A DNA stretch of 64,000 nt, taken from the NCBI GenBank assembly GCA_003537645.1, contig DPRM01000077.1:1-64000 (forward strand). Reading direction: 5' to 3'. Made by a program: the position numbers and the translations under genes. The notes beneath the pieces were generated by a model. That model was not told where the DNA came from. It was given only the letters and a program-made list of their open reading frames with translations, and made no database searches. This DNA is from Prolixibacteraceae bacterium (GTDB lineage Bacteria; Bacteroidota; Bacteroidia; Bacteroidales; Prolixibacteraceae). Positions 1-8,773 of the stretch are shown in pieces (position 1 is the stretch's first letter; each line of letters begins with the position of its first letter).

Positions 1-16
1 AAAGCCAAACAAAACT

Positions 17-475
17 ATGAAGCAGTTGAATAAACCCACCGACAACCTTGGCGGGCTTTTATCCATTTGGGCGGTTCCACCGAGTGACATTACCATCAGC
101 TTTAATACTGCCAATTTCAGAACAACGGCAAACATCATCGAAATGTATTGCTCGCCCGGAAGCCTTTCCTTTTCGGAAAAAGAGTCACTGGAAACGTGCG
201 GAACAGTTTATAAGACCGAAATCAATGGCTTTATCCCCAAAGATTCGCCGGAAGTTCTGGCTATCGTTAACGACATGAGCCGTCGTAAATGGGTTATCAT
301 TCTCCTGGACCAGAACGAATATTATAAAGTAGCCGGAACTCCTGAAATTCCGTTGCGTGTTTCTTTCGACCTGGATACCGGATCGGACACACCGGATCGA
401 AGCGGACATACGGTTTCTTTCTACGGAACACAGCTATCAAAAGCTAAATTCATTGCCGATCCGTTTTCAGAATAA
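17..475 (+). CDS. Phage structural protein of unknown function
   Basis: This gene encodes a 152-residue soluble protein with no signal peptide or membrane segment. It starts at an ATG at the very edge of the window. I do not recognise a domain. Residues are typical of a beta-rich virion protein (many Ser, Thr and aromatic residues). It lies upstream of the prohead protease and capsid genes on the same strand, separated from them only by an inserted nuclease-like gene. A role as a minor head or tail protein is therefore inferred from position alone. Its codon use resembles the phage structural genes and not the AT-rich insertion that follows. Confidence 0.6.
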   Translation: MKQLNKPTDNLGGLLSIWAVPPSDITISFNTANFRTTANIIEMYCSPGSLSFSEKESLETCGTVYKTEINGFIPKDSPEVLAIVNDMSRRKWVIILLDQNEYYKVAGTPEIPLRVSFDLDTGSDTPDRSGHTVSFYGTQLSKAKFIADPFSE

Positions 476-859
476 TGAATTTGTAAGATTCTTCATCAAT
501 CTTTTTAAATCTTATTATTTGCTACTTAACCCATAATATTCAAATTTTTATTTAATTTCGAAGTCGATTATAATTATATTAAAAATTTAATCCAATAGTA
601 TTGAAATATTTGAAAATATAAATTAAAGTCAATTGTAAAAGTATTATTACTTTCTACACTATCGTATTTAAGCAAAAGACTAAAAAATGGAACAAAACTT
701 AGAAAAACATTGCCCGGACAACAATTATAAGAGTTGGCTTGCATATTTGAGAGCAAGATATATAGTTCTAATGGATTAAGCGGCTTAAAGATATATAGTC
801 AAATACCTATCAAATCGGACAATTTGTTGAAATGAATTATCTCACCTAAATTTAAACCC
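476..859. other. AT-rich intergenic region, left side of a cargo insertion
   Basis: About 380 bp, strikingly richer in A and T than the phage genes on both sides. The only forward reading frame of note is about 30 codons from an ATG at 687 and I do not recognise it. No convincing terminator follows the upstream gene. It probably came in with the nuclease-like gene. Confidence 0.5.
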
Positions 860-1456
860 ATGCAACCCCAAAGCTCTTTTTTCATGATGGACAATAGTGT
901 TTCCGACAATAAGGAATCAATCATTGATTATATGCTTTCTTGGACAATGAGAATGTCATGTGTTCCTGAAGATGGCTTTAATAGTGATGTTCGGGATTAT
1001 TGCAGAAAGATTCTTTCGATAATGGTTTTCGGCGACATTGAAAACATTGATAAATACTACAAATCAATCCAAAGCGTAAAGACTTGGAGACAATGGAAAA
1101 GAATTGACTTATGTGCAGAAATAGAATTCATTGACCAGGAAAATAAACTTTCAAAACATGCGCTATTGATTGAGAATAAAGCTTATTCAAGTCTCCATAA
1201 CGATCAATTAAATAGATATAAAAAGATTTTTGAAGAAGAATATAAAGGTACTCCATTTGAAAATAATCTTCATTACTTGTATTTTACAATTAAGGATAGA
1301 GAAAAAATAGTTAGTGATGGATTACTTTGTGATGAAGCAAACTTTCGACACTTCACAATGGATGAAATCATGGCTTATATATGGAAAACATCTGAAGAAT
1401 TAATGCTGACTGGGAATGATATTTTTGATGAATTCTGGATAAAAAATTGGGGATAA
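860..1456 (+). CDS. PD-(D/E)XK nuclease-superfamily protein (cargo gene)
   Basis: The protein has 198 residues. The central part reads CAEIEF, then LLIENKAYSS, then QLNRYKK, which is the E...(E/D)xK core with a trailing QLxxY element seen in the PDDEXK_4 family. Proteins of this family are putative nucleases, often found in defence or mobile contexts; whether this one cuts DNA is not shown. It is short for the family and has no obvious C-terminal extra domain. It sits alone between two phage structural genes in AT-rich DNA, so it is best read as a moron (cargo) gene, perhaps for superinfection exclusion. A terminator-like hairpin follows at 1502. Confidence 0.7.
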   Translation: MQPQSSFFMMDNSVSDNKESIIDYMLSWTMRMSCVPEDGFNSDVRDYCRKILSIMVFGDIENIDKYYKSIQSVKTWRQWKRIDLCAEIEFIDQENKLSKHALLIENKAYSSLHNDQLNRYKKIFEEEYKGTPFENNLHYLYFTIKDREKIVSDGLLCDEANFRHFTMDEIMAYIWKTSEELMLTGNDIFDEFWIKNWG

Positions 1457-1501
1457 TGCCAAATTACACATAAAGGTAATTATTTTTTTTTTCTGCTTTT
1501 C

Positions 1502-1534
1502 AAGGTGGTCTCTGTCCTTTTGACCGCCTTTTTT
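1502..1534 (+). terminator. Rho-independent terminator after the nuclease-like gene
   Basis: The arms AAGGTGGTC (1502-1510) and GACCGCCTT (1522-1530) pair with one G-T and are followed by a T run. The loop holds TGTCCTTT, a motif that recurs ahead of several phage genes in this window. Confidence 0.7.
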
Positions 1535-1567
1535 ATGCCCTAAACTTGCCTGAAAATTAAGCAAGCA

Positions 1568-2716
1568 ATGGCAACAAAAACAATCGTTATTGATGGTCCG
1601 ATCGGCCAATATTCCTTTTCCAAGCAATTTATGCGTAATGAACTGGCCGGACAATCCAAAAATCCGGTACTGGTAAAAATCTCCAGCCTGGGCGGATCGG
1701 TTGACGATGCCCTGAACATTTACGATCAGTTTGTGGAACATGGCAATGTAACTGCCGAACTTTCTGCTTTTGTGGCCAGTTCAGCAACGCTCATTTCCTT
1801 AGGAGCCAAAACCATCCGGATGAACGAAAACTCATTTTACCTGATCCACAAAGCCATGAACTGGGTAGATGAATGGGGCAGCATGAACGAAGACGAAATA
1901 GATACCCTGATTGCCAAACTCGAAATCCAAAAACAGCAACTGGCAAAAATTACTCTCCAGCTGGCAAAAATGTATGTGAAGAAAACCGGCAAAACCCTGG
2001 ATGAAATCATCAGCCTGATGAAACAGGAAACCTGGCTGACCGCAGAAGAAGCCAAACAATGGGGTTTTGTGGATGAAGTTTTCATTCCAGAGGTGGCAGT
2101 TAATTATTTGGACAACCTGCAAATGGTAGCCATGATAACGGGTAATGGCCTGCCTGATCCTCCCAGAAAAAAGACACACAAAGCTTCGGCAAATGAGCCT
2201 GCCGCACTGGACGAAGAAACTTTCTTTGATCGCATCTGGAATAAATTCAAGAACAAACAGAAAGAAGAAACAAAAGCAGAAATTGAAACAACACCAAATA
2301 CTAAAAAGTCCGAAATGAAAAAACAATTTCTAAATGTAAACAGTGTGCTGAAGGTGGATAAACTCGAATCAAGCGGGGAAGGCGTTTTCCTGAATGAAAC
2401 CCAACTCGAATTATTTGAAAACCGACTTTCCCAGGATCAGCAAATTGTTGCCGAGCGCGATGCCGCCATTGCAGAACGCGATACCGCCCGTACCGAACTT
2501 TCCAATGCATACAACCCCTTTGATGCCATTGATGCCACAATCGCCAGTGCCCAGACTCCTGAAGCAAAAGTTTTAGCTATCCGCGCACTCCTGGCTAAAA
2601 AACCATCCGTTCAGCCTGCCGGAAACCAGGATAAATCTGATCCCATTTCAGATGGGGTAGAGTGGGAGGTGATTAACAATTTACCTCACAATAAACAGGT
2701 TGACCAAAACTCTTAA
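1568..2716 (+). CDS. Prohead protease (ClpP-like) with C-terminal scaffold-like region
   Basis: The protein has 382 residues. The first 190 or so form a ClpP/crotonase-type serine peptidase of the phage head-maturation kind. Catalytic Ser is likely S72 in FVASSATLIS, His is H94 in YLIHKAM, and the WLTAEEAKQWGFVDEV stretch is the usual end of the domain. Residues from about 250 on (after a lysine-rich linker) are charged and helical with AERDAAIAERD heptads, as expected of a capsid scaffold. An internal ATG at 2317 opens exactly on this region, so a separate scaffold product is possible, as known from lambda-type C/Nu3 pairs. The major capsid gene follows after 34 bp. The enzyme would cut scaffold and capsid delta domains inside the procapsid. 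Confidence 0.88.
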   Translation: MATKTIVIDGPIGQYSFSKQFMRNELAGQSKNPVLVKISSLGGSVDDALNIYDQFVEHGNVTAELSAFVASSATLISLGAKTIRMNENSFYLIHKAMNWVDEWGSMNEDEIDTLIAKLEIQKQQLAKITLQLAKMYVKKTGKTLDEIISLMKQETWLTAEEAKQWGFVDEVFIPEVAVNYLDNLQMVAMITGNGLPDPPRKKTHKASANEPAALDEETFFDRIWNKFKNKQKEETKAEIETTPNTKKSEMKKQFLNVNSVLKVDKLESSGEGVFLNETQLELFENRLSQDQQIVAERDAAIAERDTARTELSNAYNPFDAIDATIASAQTPEAKVLAIRALLAKKPSVQPAGNQDKSDPISDGVEWEVINNLPHNKQVDQNS

Positions 2717-2750
2717 TTCAGTTGAATATCATACTTAATTTAAAATAGCC

Positions 2751-3704
2751 ATGTCGATAACAACAACAGCAATTGTTCAGGAGTACGGAGCTTTTTACCA
2801 GGATGCAGGTCAAAACAAGAAGCGCATCCTTCAGCTTCTCTCCCAGGGTCGTCAGATCACCAATCTGGCTACGCCTATCAAAACAGATGATACGATCTTC
2901 CGTTTGGCCAACGCCACTTTCCGTTCGTTGGTTCAGCCGTTTCAAAAAGCTTTCACCCAAAAGGGAGGGGTCGAAATCGTTCCCAATGAAATCCGCCAGT
3001 TTCGTTTCAAGATTGACGATGAATTTATGCCTGATGAGCTTTATGCCACCTGGCTGGGTTTCTTAACAGCCAAACAAACCGACCGCAAGGAATGGCCATT
3101 CGTAAAATGGCTCATTGAAGTGTATTACGCCAAACAGATCGATCAGGACATGGAACTGAACGAGTATTACAAAGGCGTTTATGCCGCACCTGCTGCCGGA
3201 ACTGCCGGTGCTGATGGTACCGGGATGGATGGCCTGAAAAAACTCCTTCAGGATGGAGTTGATGCCGGAACGATCAATACCATCAATATTGGTCCGCTGG
3301 ATAAAGACCAGATTTTTGATCAGGTGGAAGAGTTCACCGACAAGATCGCTGAAGTCTATCAGGGTATTTCGATGGACATCTGCATGAGTCAGTACTGGTG
3401 CAAAAAATACCTTCAGGATAAACGCGCACAGGGATATTACCAGAACAAATCAGATCAGGACATCAATACCGGCATTGATTTCACGCCGCTAAAGATCAAA
3501 GGTCTGGCCTCGATGGTGGAAACGAATGATATTTTCTGCACGCCTTCCGAAAATTTCCTGCATGTTTCTCCGGCTACCGTTACCAAAAACACTTTCAAGC
3601 TGGAAGAATCCAAACGTTCGGTGGCTGTTCTGGGAGACTGGTCGGAAGGATTGGGATTCGGGATTAACCAGGCTGTGTGGACCAATATCCAGTCAACTCC
3701 TTAA
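2751..3704 (+). CDS. Major capsid protein
   Basis: A 317-residue protein directly downstream of the protease-scaffold gene, the standard place for an HK97-fold major capsid protein. The N-terminal third is helical and polar, the middle has a Gly/Ala-rich loop (AAPAAGTAGADGTGMDG, about residues 145-161), and the C-terminal part is beta-rich. I identify it by position, size and general resemblance to Bacteroidota phage capsid proteins, not by a catalytic motif. The next structural gene starts 20 bp later, so the three genes look co-transcribed. No sign of truncation. Confidence 0.8.
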   Translation: MSITTTAIVQEYGAFYQDAGQNKKRILQLLSQGRQITNLATPIKTDDTIFRLANATFRSLVQPFQKAFTQKGGVEIVPNEIRQFRFKIDDEFMPDELYATWLGFLTAKQTDRKEWPFVKWLIEVYYAKQIDQDMELNEYYKGVYAAPAAGTAGADGTGMDGLKKLLQDGVDAGTINTINIGPLDKDQIFDQVEEFTDKIAEVYQGISMDICMSQYWCKKYLQDKRAQGYYQNKSDQDINTGIDFTPLKIKGLASMVETNDIFCTPSENFLHVSPATVTKNTFKLEESKRSVAVLGDWSEGLGFGINQAVWTNIQSTP

Positions 3705-3724
3705 CCTGAAAAACCGGATCAACT

Positions 3725-4276
3725 ATGATTGAATTTACAGATATCAATAAAAACCTGCCCGATGGTCAAAACATGGGCGGGTTGATTCAGGAGGTGTATT
3801 TCGGATACCATGCCGATGTACTGACCTGGCCAACCAAACCAGTAAGCCCAGCTACGCTCGAAGCCAATGCAGTGCTGACCGGAGAACTGATGATGAAACC
3901 CGGAAAGCGTTTGTTCAGGCTTTACATTACCGACGATACCGGTGAGTTTATGATCGAACCGGTGGGCGAAATCGACGGAAAATCGTTCGTTGAACATCTT
4001 ACCCTCTTTTCTCCCGGATTGCAGAAAACGCTGCTTGGGTTTATGAACGCGGCCAAGAATGAAAACCTTGTTTTCATCGTGAAAGACAGCGACGGGCAAA
4101 CCTATATTATGGGCGATAGCCTTCGGCCAGCCGTTTATGCCGGTGCTCCTGACGGCTTTGGAACAGGAAAGGAAACGGCAGCACGAAAAGGGATCTCGAT
4201 GGAGTTTACCTACAAAACGGCCAATGTGTATGTTTACACCGGGGCTATTCCTCTCACTGAAGCATTACCAGGATAA
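3725..4276 (+). CDS. Probable major tail (tube) protein or head decoration protein
   Basis: The protein has 183 residues and is beta-rich, with no signal peptide. It follows the capsid gene by 20 bp. Its composition (many Gly, Thr and aromatic residues, for example GISMEFTYKTANVYVYTG near the C-terminus) fits a tube or decoration protein. No definite family was recognised, so the role is inferred from gene order. It is intact and has phage-like codon use. Confidence 0.5.
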   Translation: MIEFTDINKNLPDGQNMGGLIQEVYFGYHADVLTWPTKPVSPATLEANAVLTGELMMKPGKRLFRLYITDDTGEFMIEPVGEIDGKSFVEHLTLFSPGLQKTLLGFMNAAKNENLVFIVKDSDGQTYIMGDSLRPAVYAGAPDGFGTGKETAARKGISMEFTYKTANVYVYTGAIPLTEALPG

Positions 4277-4281
4277 TTCAG

Positions 4282-4602
4282 ATGTGGACTGATTACTTCA
4301 ACTTTATAAAACTTCGTCGTGGACGGGTAATTACACCCTTCCACGGCGAAATTGATTTTAGCCGTGATGATATCCCTCTGGAAATCTGTAAGGAACTATT
4401 TGATAAAGGGTTTCCTTATTTGGAATTAACGGAGATGGGTAAACAAGAACTCTATCTCAAGTCAATAGATCTGCTGGAAGAAATTGTTTCAATTCCTACC
4501 ATTGGTGTTGATAGTAATCCGATGAAAAAAGCATCTAAAAAACAAGACACATATGAACGTATTCTAATTTATAACCAATCACACAATCTACCTGACAAAT
4601 AA
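4282..4602 (+). CDS. Small hypothetical phage protein
   Basis: A 106-residue soluble acidic protein starting six bases after the preceding stop, so probably translated from the same message. The N-terminal half has a short basic patch (KLRRGRV) and the rest is helical. The C-terminal 30 residues are lysine-rich and end in NLPDK. I do not recognise a family. It is the last forward gene before the reverse-strand DUF2589 insertion and could be a tail-assembly accessory protein; that is only a positional guess. Confidence 0.6.
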   Translation: MWTDYFNFIKLRRGRVITPFHGEIDFSRDDIPLEICKELFDKGFPYLELTEMGKQELYLKSIDLLEEIVSIPTIGVDSNPMKKASKKQDTYERILIYNQSHNLPDK

Positions 4603-4716
4603 AATCAACAGACAGAGTTCAAATTACACTCCCTACCCTGCTGCAAGCAGACGGTCTATCATTTTGAAATAAGTTTTTAATTCGCAGCAAGCAGTAGTAG
4701 CTGGTGTATTAAGTAA

Positions 4717-5313
4717 TTAGTATTGAGTATGTGATGTTTTGTGAGGTGGAAATTTATTGCTTACAATTTTCTGTAAAATATCCATAAGTATATAATTAAT
4801 ATCTGTTGATGAAAGTTTGGCACATAAATAATTATACATCGGTATTGTTTCAGGCAACATACTTAGCTTTTCCAAAATAATGGCAACTCCTTTCTGGTTT
4901 AATTGAAGTCTTTGGAATACTTCGGGTTCTTTACTTACTAAAACAGCGATGGAATGGCACAGTTTTTCATTAAATTGATCAAATAAGTTGTCAATGTTTT
5001 CGATCCTAACATATATCTCTTTTGAGATTCTTTCGAGAGATTGAGCTGCAACAACCTTTTGTATCTTTCTTATGCTCTTATCTGCTTGAATATAATTTGG
5101 TAAGAATCCGTCTAAGACAGAATTCAGAGAACTTTTTTCTGATTGCAATAAAATGCAGATAGGTGATCTTAAAACAGACAAGTCATTTTCTGCTTCATCA
5201 ATCCATTTGATGTATGCATCAACAAATCGACTACTATCGGTTTGATAAATATTACTGATTTCTGTAAGTTTTCTTGAATGGATCAGTAGCTTTTCCCTTA
5301 ATATACATTGCAT
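4717..5313 (-). CDS. Hypothetical protein of the DUF2589 operon
   Basis: This 198-residue helical protein is the last gene of a reverse-strand three-gene operon. The ATG at 5313 is preceded by AAAGGAGA, a good Shine-Dalgarno sequence. It starts 17 bases after the stop of the upstream gene, which indicates translational coupling. No signal peptide, membrane segment or known catalytic motif is visible; long amphipathic helices dominate. It is AT-rich relative to the phage genes. Partnership with the two DUF2589-type proteins is suggested by the tight spacing. Function unknown. Confidence 0.7.
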   Translation of the reverse strand: MQCILREKLLIHSRKLTEISNIYQTDSSRFVDAYIKWIDEAENDLSVLRSPICILLQSEKSSLNSVLDGFLPNYIQADKSIRKIQKVVAAQSLERISKEIYVRIENIDNLFDQFNEKLCHSIAVLVSKEPEVFQRLQLNQKGVAIILEKLSMLPETIPMYNYLCAKLSSTDINYILMDILQKIVSNKFPPHKTSHTQY

Positions 5314-5330
5314 AAATTAATCTCCTTTTA

Positions 5331-6008
5331 TCATTCAGGTTGCAATGTACGTGTAACACCACCTGAATCGTTTGCTTGTGTCGCCCATTCTAAACCTTCT
5401 TCTTTTAGGGTAATTTTTAGGCGTACAACACTGGTTGCAGATGTTTGTTCTTTAATATCTGATGTTCTGATATTAGCAACAATACTTGAAGGTGTTTGCT
5501 CTTTGATAACACTAATTGATGAAATCTTTTCCCTTAGTGCGGATGCAATAGTATCTTTTTGCAATGTTGTCAACTGCATCTTTGTTTTAGTCATAGTATT
5601 TGAAAAAGCACTTTGGATGCCTCGAACAATGGCTTCTTTCATAATTGGCAACCCAGATTTTTTAACGATTTCAAGTTGATTTTCAACCTCTTTTTCAAAT
5701 GCTCTGTGAAAATTTGGAATAGCTTTGATTTCACCTTTTGAAAAATGCTCATTTACCAAAGATATAGCTGCATCTGCTATCAATTTTGAATCTTGCATCT
5801 CTCCTTTTTCTCCTTCAACATGATTTTCTATAATAAAAGGCATATCAATAGTTAATTCTGGTATACGAATACGTGGAACAGACAAGCCTTCCAAAAGTGG
5901 ATTGCTTTTATAATATTCTGCCAGAGCCGCTGTCTGCTCATCTGCCATTCGGCGTGCACGAATCAATCCCGTCATGAATGAACCTAATAGATCACCTAAA
6001 TCTGCCAT
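5331..6008 (-). CDS. DUF2589-type protein (second gene of the operon)
   Basis: The protein has 225 residues when started at the ATG at 6008; an in-frame TTG at 6032 is the alternative and looks weaker. It begins MADLGDLLGSFMTGLIRARR, the amphipathic helix typical of DUF2589 proteins. A PELTIDMPF segment (about residues 50-58) matches the beta-strand region of the family. The rest is helical and Thr/Ser-rich. DUF2589 proteins have no established function, but commonly occur as two or more paralogues in one operon, as here. It sits between phage head and packaging genes on the opposite strand, so it is best seen as cargo. Confidence 0.72.
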   Translation of the reverse strand: MADLGDLLGSFMTGLIRARRMADEQTAALAEYYKSNPLLEGLSVPRIRIPELTIDMPFIIENHVEGEKGEMQDSKLIADAAISLVNEHFSKGEIKAIPNFHRAFEKEVENQLEIVKKSGLPIMKEAIVRGIQSAFSNTMTKTKMQLTTLQKDTIASALREKISSISVIKEQTPSSIVANIRTSDIKEQTSATSVVRLKITLKEEGLEWATQANDSGGVTRTLQPE

Positions 6009-6092
6009 GTCCTGCTTTTTAAATATTTTCAATTAAAGGTAAAGAGTTATTATTAATAACCCTTTATCTTTATGTATTAAATGGTGGTTTTT

Positions 6093-6677
6093 CTATACTT
6101 TCACTTCCTTGATACTACTTTCAAGAACACCTAAAAGTTTTTCTAGCCCTGCAGGTAGTTCATCCTGTACTGCACGAACATGGATGATTAAGCTATATGT
6201 GCGTTCTGTTTTGTCAGTAGCAGAGGAAGCTTTTTTGTTACTGTAGCTGCATTTTAATTCAGCTGAAACTGGGCCCCACCCTCCTTTTACTGCCAGAGAG
6301 GCATTCAATTCAGAAGAAGAAGATGTTGTCGATTCTACAACTGAATTAATTTTCGCATTAAAGTCAATGGTCACCTCTTCAACTCGAATATAAGGAATCG
6401 GTAGCATTGTGAGTATTGGCACTGTTAATTTAAATGGAACAGCTGTTACGGTTATAACTCCTGCAGCATCTTTTGATTCAACTGGTTTGTCATACTCGAA
6501 TGAAACCATGGTTGGTTTACCTGGATCTGTTGCAGCATCGGCAGCATTGAAACCCACACTCTTAATAAAATCAACAGATGTTTGCGCTGATTGCGCTTGT
6601 GCTTTAATAACAGCTGTTAAAGGACCGCCAATCATAGATTGAAAGTCAATGGATGATAATTCTTGACCAATTGCCAT
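6093..6677 (-). CDS. DUF2589 domain protein (first gene of the operon)
   Basis: The protein has 194 residues. It begins MAIGQELSSIDFQSMIGGPL and has the family's beta-sandwich-like middle (FKLTVPILTMLPIPYIRVEE, about residues 81-100). A Ser-rich strand pair and a C-terminal strand (TYSLIIHVRAVQDELPAG) followed by a short helix complete the domain. The start is supported by AGAGGAGG upstream. It is the first gene of the reverse-strand trio. No enzyme motif is visible, so a structural or assembly role is more likely than catalysis. The neighbours on both sides are phage genes on the other strand. Confidence 0.8.
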   Translation of the reverse strand: MAIGQELSSIDFQSMIGGPLTAVIKAQAQSAQTSVDFIKSVGFNAADAATDPGKPTMVSFEYDKPVESKDAAGVITVTAVPFKLTVPILTMLPIPYIRVEEVTIDFNAKINSVVESTTSSSSELNASLAVKGGWGPVSAELKCSYSNKKASSATDKTERTYSLIIHVRAVQDELPAGLEKLLGVLESSIKEVKV

Positions 6678-7076
6678 AATAAAAACCTCCTCTAAAATTA
6701 GTTAAATAATACATTATGATTTATATTACCTTTCACTTGGTAATTTTCTTCTTTGTATATTAACTGTTTCATTTAATAAATATACAGAGATAAAAACTAA
6801 TAAGCAATAGCACAATAGTGCCATATTCAGCAAAAATTATCTCGTTGGAATCATACATTGTCAGAGGACATGTAGTTATAAAAAAAATCTTTTTTGATAA
6901 TCGTGAAAGATATTCCTAATTAATTAAACTAGATCTTTTTTCGATCAACACAATCTATTTTTCGACGAAAGAATAAGTACAATGAAAATAAAGCAGGAAT
7001 AAGGGAAACAGGACATCAACAACCTGTCCTTTCTGCCCATTTTTCTGCTCACTTTCTTTGCAGAAAAAAGAACCCC
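6678..7076. other. Divergent intergenic region between DUF2589 operon and packaging genes
   Basis: About 400 bp and AT-rich. It must hold the promoter of the reverse operon on its left and of the packaging operon on its right. The right end has a small hairpin (GGACA 7011-7015 with TGTCC 7025-7029) and the CTGTCCTTTC motif. I see no gene in it. Confidence 0.5.
7024..7033 (+). promoter_or_regulatory. Recurrent phage motif CTGTCCTTTC
   Basis: The motif lies 44 bases before the ATG of the first packaging gene (7077). The same word sits upstream of other phage gene blocks at 40506, 46101, 49972 and 59743, with a one-base variant at 57729. Candidate phage promoter element or operator. Confidence 0.4.
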
Positions 7077-7907
7077 ATGAATCAGGAAGAAAGAAAAGAC
7101 GCTGTATTGGCATGGATCCAATCTGGCTGCAACTACGATGAAGGTGTAAAACTCTACAGTCAATTCGGGAAAAACAATTTTCTGCGAAAGGACTTTCCAC
7201 GTAAAGAGAAAAAGTACACCACCAAAATCATTTATGAACTGTGTAAATCAGCCGGTCTGAATTACCACCAGCTGAAAGCGGAAGATAAAATCCCGGTATT
7301 TCAGGAAAAACTACCAGAGCAAAAAACAATTCAAAAACCGGAACTTTTCGTTGTTCCTTCAGGCGAAACTTTGCCGGTTAAAGAACTTCCTGAAATCATG
7401 GAAGCCAAAGACCTTGTCGAGTATCCGGCAGCAATGCGCCGGATCATTGCCGAATATGCCGAACTTTTCCAGGAACGCAGCAAGATGCACCGCATCCTAA
7501 CCGAAATGCCGGAAGGCAACAGCCAGGCATTGAAAACCAAACGTGCCGAAATCTTTGATGTCGTCAAATCACTTTCAGTCAGGCTGGAATTTCTTTACGC
7601 CATTCGTCAGCAATTTGATCTGAACGGCGAAATACCATTGGATGACGAAATCTGGCCAGCGCCAAAAGAAGAGCTTGAAACTGAACTTCCGGATGATCCG
7701 GATCAGCTTCGGAAAATGAAAAAGAATCAGCAATCAGCCAACACCAAAGACCAAAACATGCTCGACTACCAGAGCGAAAAGAAGGCAGGAGAACTTTGCC
7801 CCATGCCAGCTGGCCCCAAGCGCATGAAGCTGGAAAACCGGATAAAAGCCCGCGTAAAATTCATTCAGGAAATAGATTTAAAACTGGTCAAAACCGATGC
7901 TGTTTAA
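7077..7907 (+). CDS. Phage protein of the packaging block, unknown function
   Basis: The protein has 276 residues. The N-terminal 60 residues look like a compact helical domain with basic residues (FPRKEKKYTTKIIYEL), compatible with DNA binding. The middle is a long helix (about residues 115-180) and the C-terminus is charged and low in hydrophobics. It heads a run of overlapping genes leading to the terminase. Its start is preceded by the recurrent CTGTCCTTTC motif. I do not recognise the family; a packaging accessory or small-terminase-like role is possible. Confidence 0.65.
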   Translation: MNQEERKDAVLAWIQSGCNYDEGVKLYSQFGKNNFLRKDFPRKEKKYTTKIIYELCKSAGLNYHQLKAEDKIPVFQEKLPEQKTIQKPELFVVPSGETLPVKELPEIMEAKDLVEYPAAMRRIIAEYAELFQERSKMHRILTEMPEGNSQALKTKRAEIFDVVKSLSVRLEFLYAIRQQFDLNGEIPLDDEIWPAPKEELETELPDDPDQLRKMKKNQQSANTKDQNMLDYQSEKKAGELCPMPAGPKRMKLENRIKARVKFIQEIDLKLVKTDAV

Positions 7908-8514
7908 AACTTCAGATATTGTTTGTCAACTGCCGGTTTCGACTAGCTCAATCGCCGAACCGGGCGATGCTCCAAATACCAGGCGAGATGCGGTCAGCCT
8001 GATTCAGGAAACTGCGAATGATTCAGCCTTTGTTGCCGATTCAGATCAAAATCTGACCAAAGCCATTGGCCAGATAGGGAAGGGGAGTACCACCCATTTT
8101 TACAGCTGGGGCAACTTTAACCTGGTTCGATTGATCAGCTATTTGCTCAGGCAAACCGGGCCAGCTCATGTTTTCATGACATCCTATTCGTTCAGCCAGA
8201 AAAGCATCGAGCAACTGAAAAACCGCTTGGATAAAAACGAACTGCTATCTTTTAGGGTAATCATCGACAACCGGGTCAAATCCATGAGCCCGGTTCCCTT
8301 TCAGATGCTGATGAACAGCTTCGATTACCGCTGTACCTCCATTCATGCCAAAATTGCATTGATATGGAACGAACACTGGACAATTACCATCTTGACCAGT
8401 CAGAATGCTACCGACAATCCAAAGCTCGAACGGGGAACCATTTTTACCGATCCGGCAGTCTTTAACTTCGATTTAAACATACTTGAACATGAATTTCAGC
8501 GAGGAACAACTTAA
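7897..8514 (+). CDS. PLD-like (phospholipase D fold) phage protein
   Basis: The protein has 205 residues and overlaps the previous gene by 11 bp. The C-terminal third carries IHAKIALIW, an HxK motif at about residues 149-151, followed by TSQNATDNPKLERG. This resembles the HxK(x)n...N/G pattern of single-domain PLD-fold proteins. The middle part (VFMTSYSFSQKSIEQLK) fits the strand-helix core. Only one HxK is present, so an active enzyme would have to dimerise. Within a packaging operon it could be a DNA-processing enzyme. The family assignment rests on this motif only. Confidence 0.55.
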   Translation: MLFKTSDIVCQLPVSTSSIAEPGDAPNTRRDAVSLIQETANDSAFVADSDQNLTKAIGQIGKGSTTHFYSWGNFNLVRLISYLLRQTGPAHVFMTSYSFSQKSIEQLKNRLDKNELLSFRVIIDNRVKSMSPVPFQMLMNSFDYRCTSIHAKIALIWNEHWTITILTSQNATDNPKLERGTIFTDPAVFNFDLNILEHEFQRGTT

Positions 8515-8773
8515 CGAGGTGGAAGAAATGGCCGGACTGTTTTTTGCTCCGGAAGAGATTGCCGTCAACCTGGAGATGAACGAAGACCAGACCGAAGGTT
8601 TTGTAGCCGCAGTTATTTTTAAAGATACTGCAAACCCTTTGGTGGCAGCTTATCTACGAGGCTGGATGACTGCCGAAATAACCCTTCGCAAAGCCATTAA
8701 ACAATCAGCATTAAACGGCAGCAGCCCATCACAACAAACGATGCTTAACTATCAGAGGGAGGCCAGAAAATGA
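8489..8773 (+). CDS. Small phage protein upstream of terminase genes
   Basis: The protein has 94 residues from the ATG at 8489; a TTG two codons earlier is less likely. It is helical and acidic, with a segment APEEIAVNLEMNEDQ that looks like a helix-turn-helix of the kind found at the N-terminus of small terminases. It overlaps the PLD-like gene at its start and the next gene by four bases at its end. Possibly part of a split small terminase. No firm family. Confidence 0.6.
   Translation: MNFSEEQLNEVEEMAGLFFAPEEIAVNLEMNEDQTEGFVAAVIFKDTANPLVAAYLRGWMTAEITLRKAIKQSALNGSSPSQQTMLNYQREARK

Noticed and set aside
574..756. Reverse 60-codon frame in the AT-rich gap
   Set aside because: It is rich in Phe, Asn and Tyr as expected from random AT-rich DNA, with no start signal.
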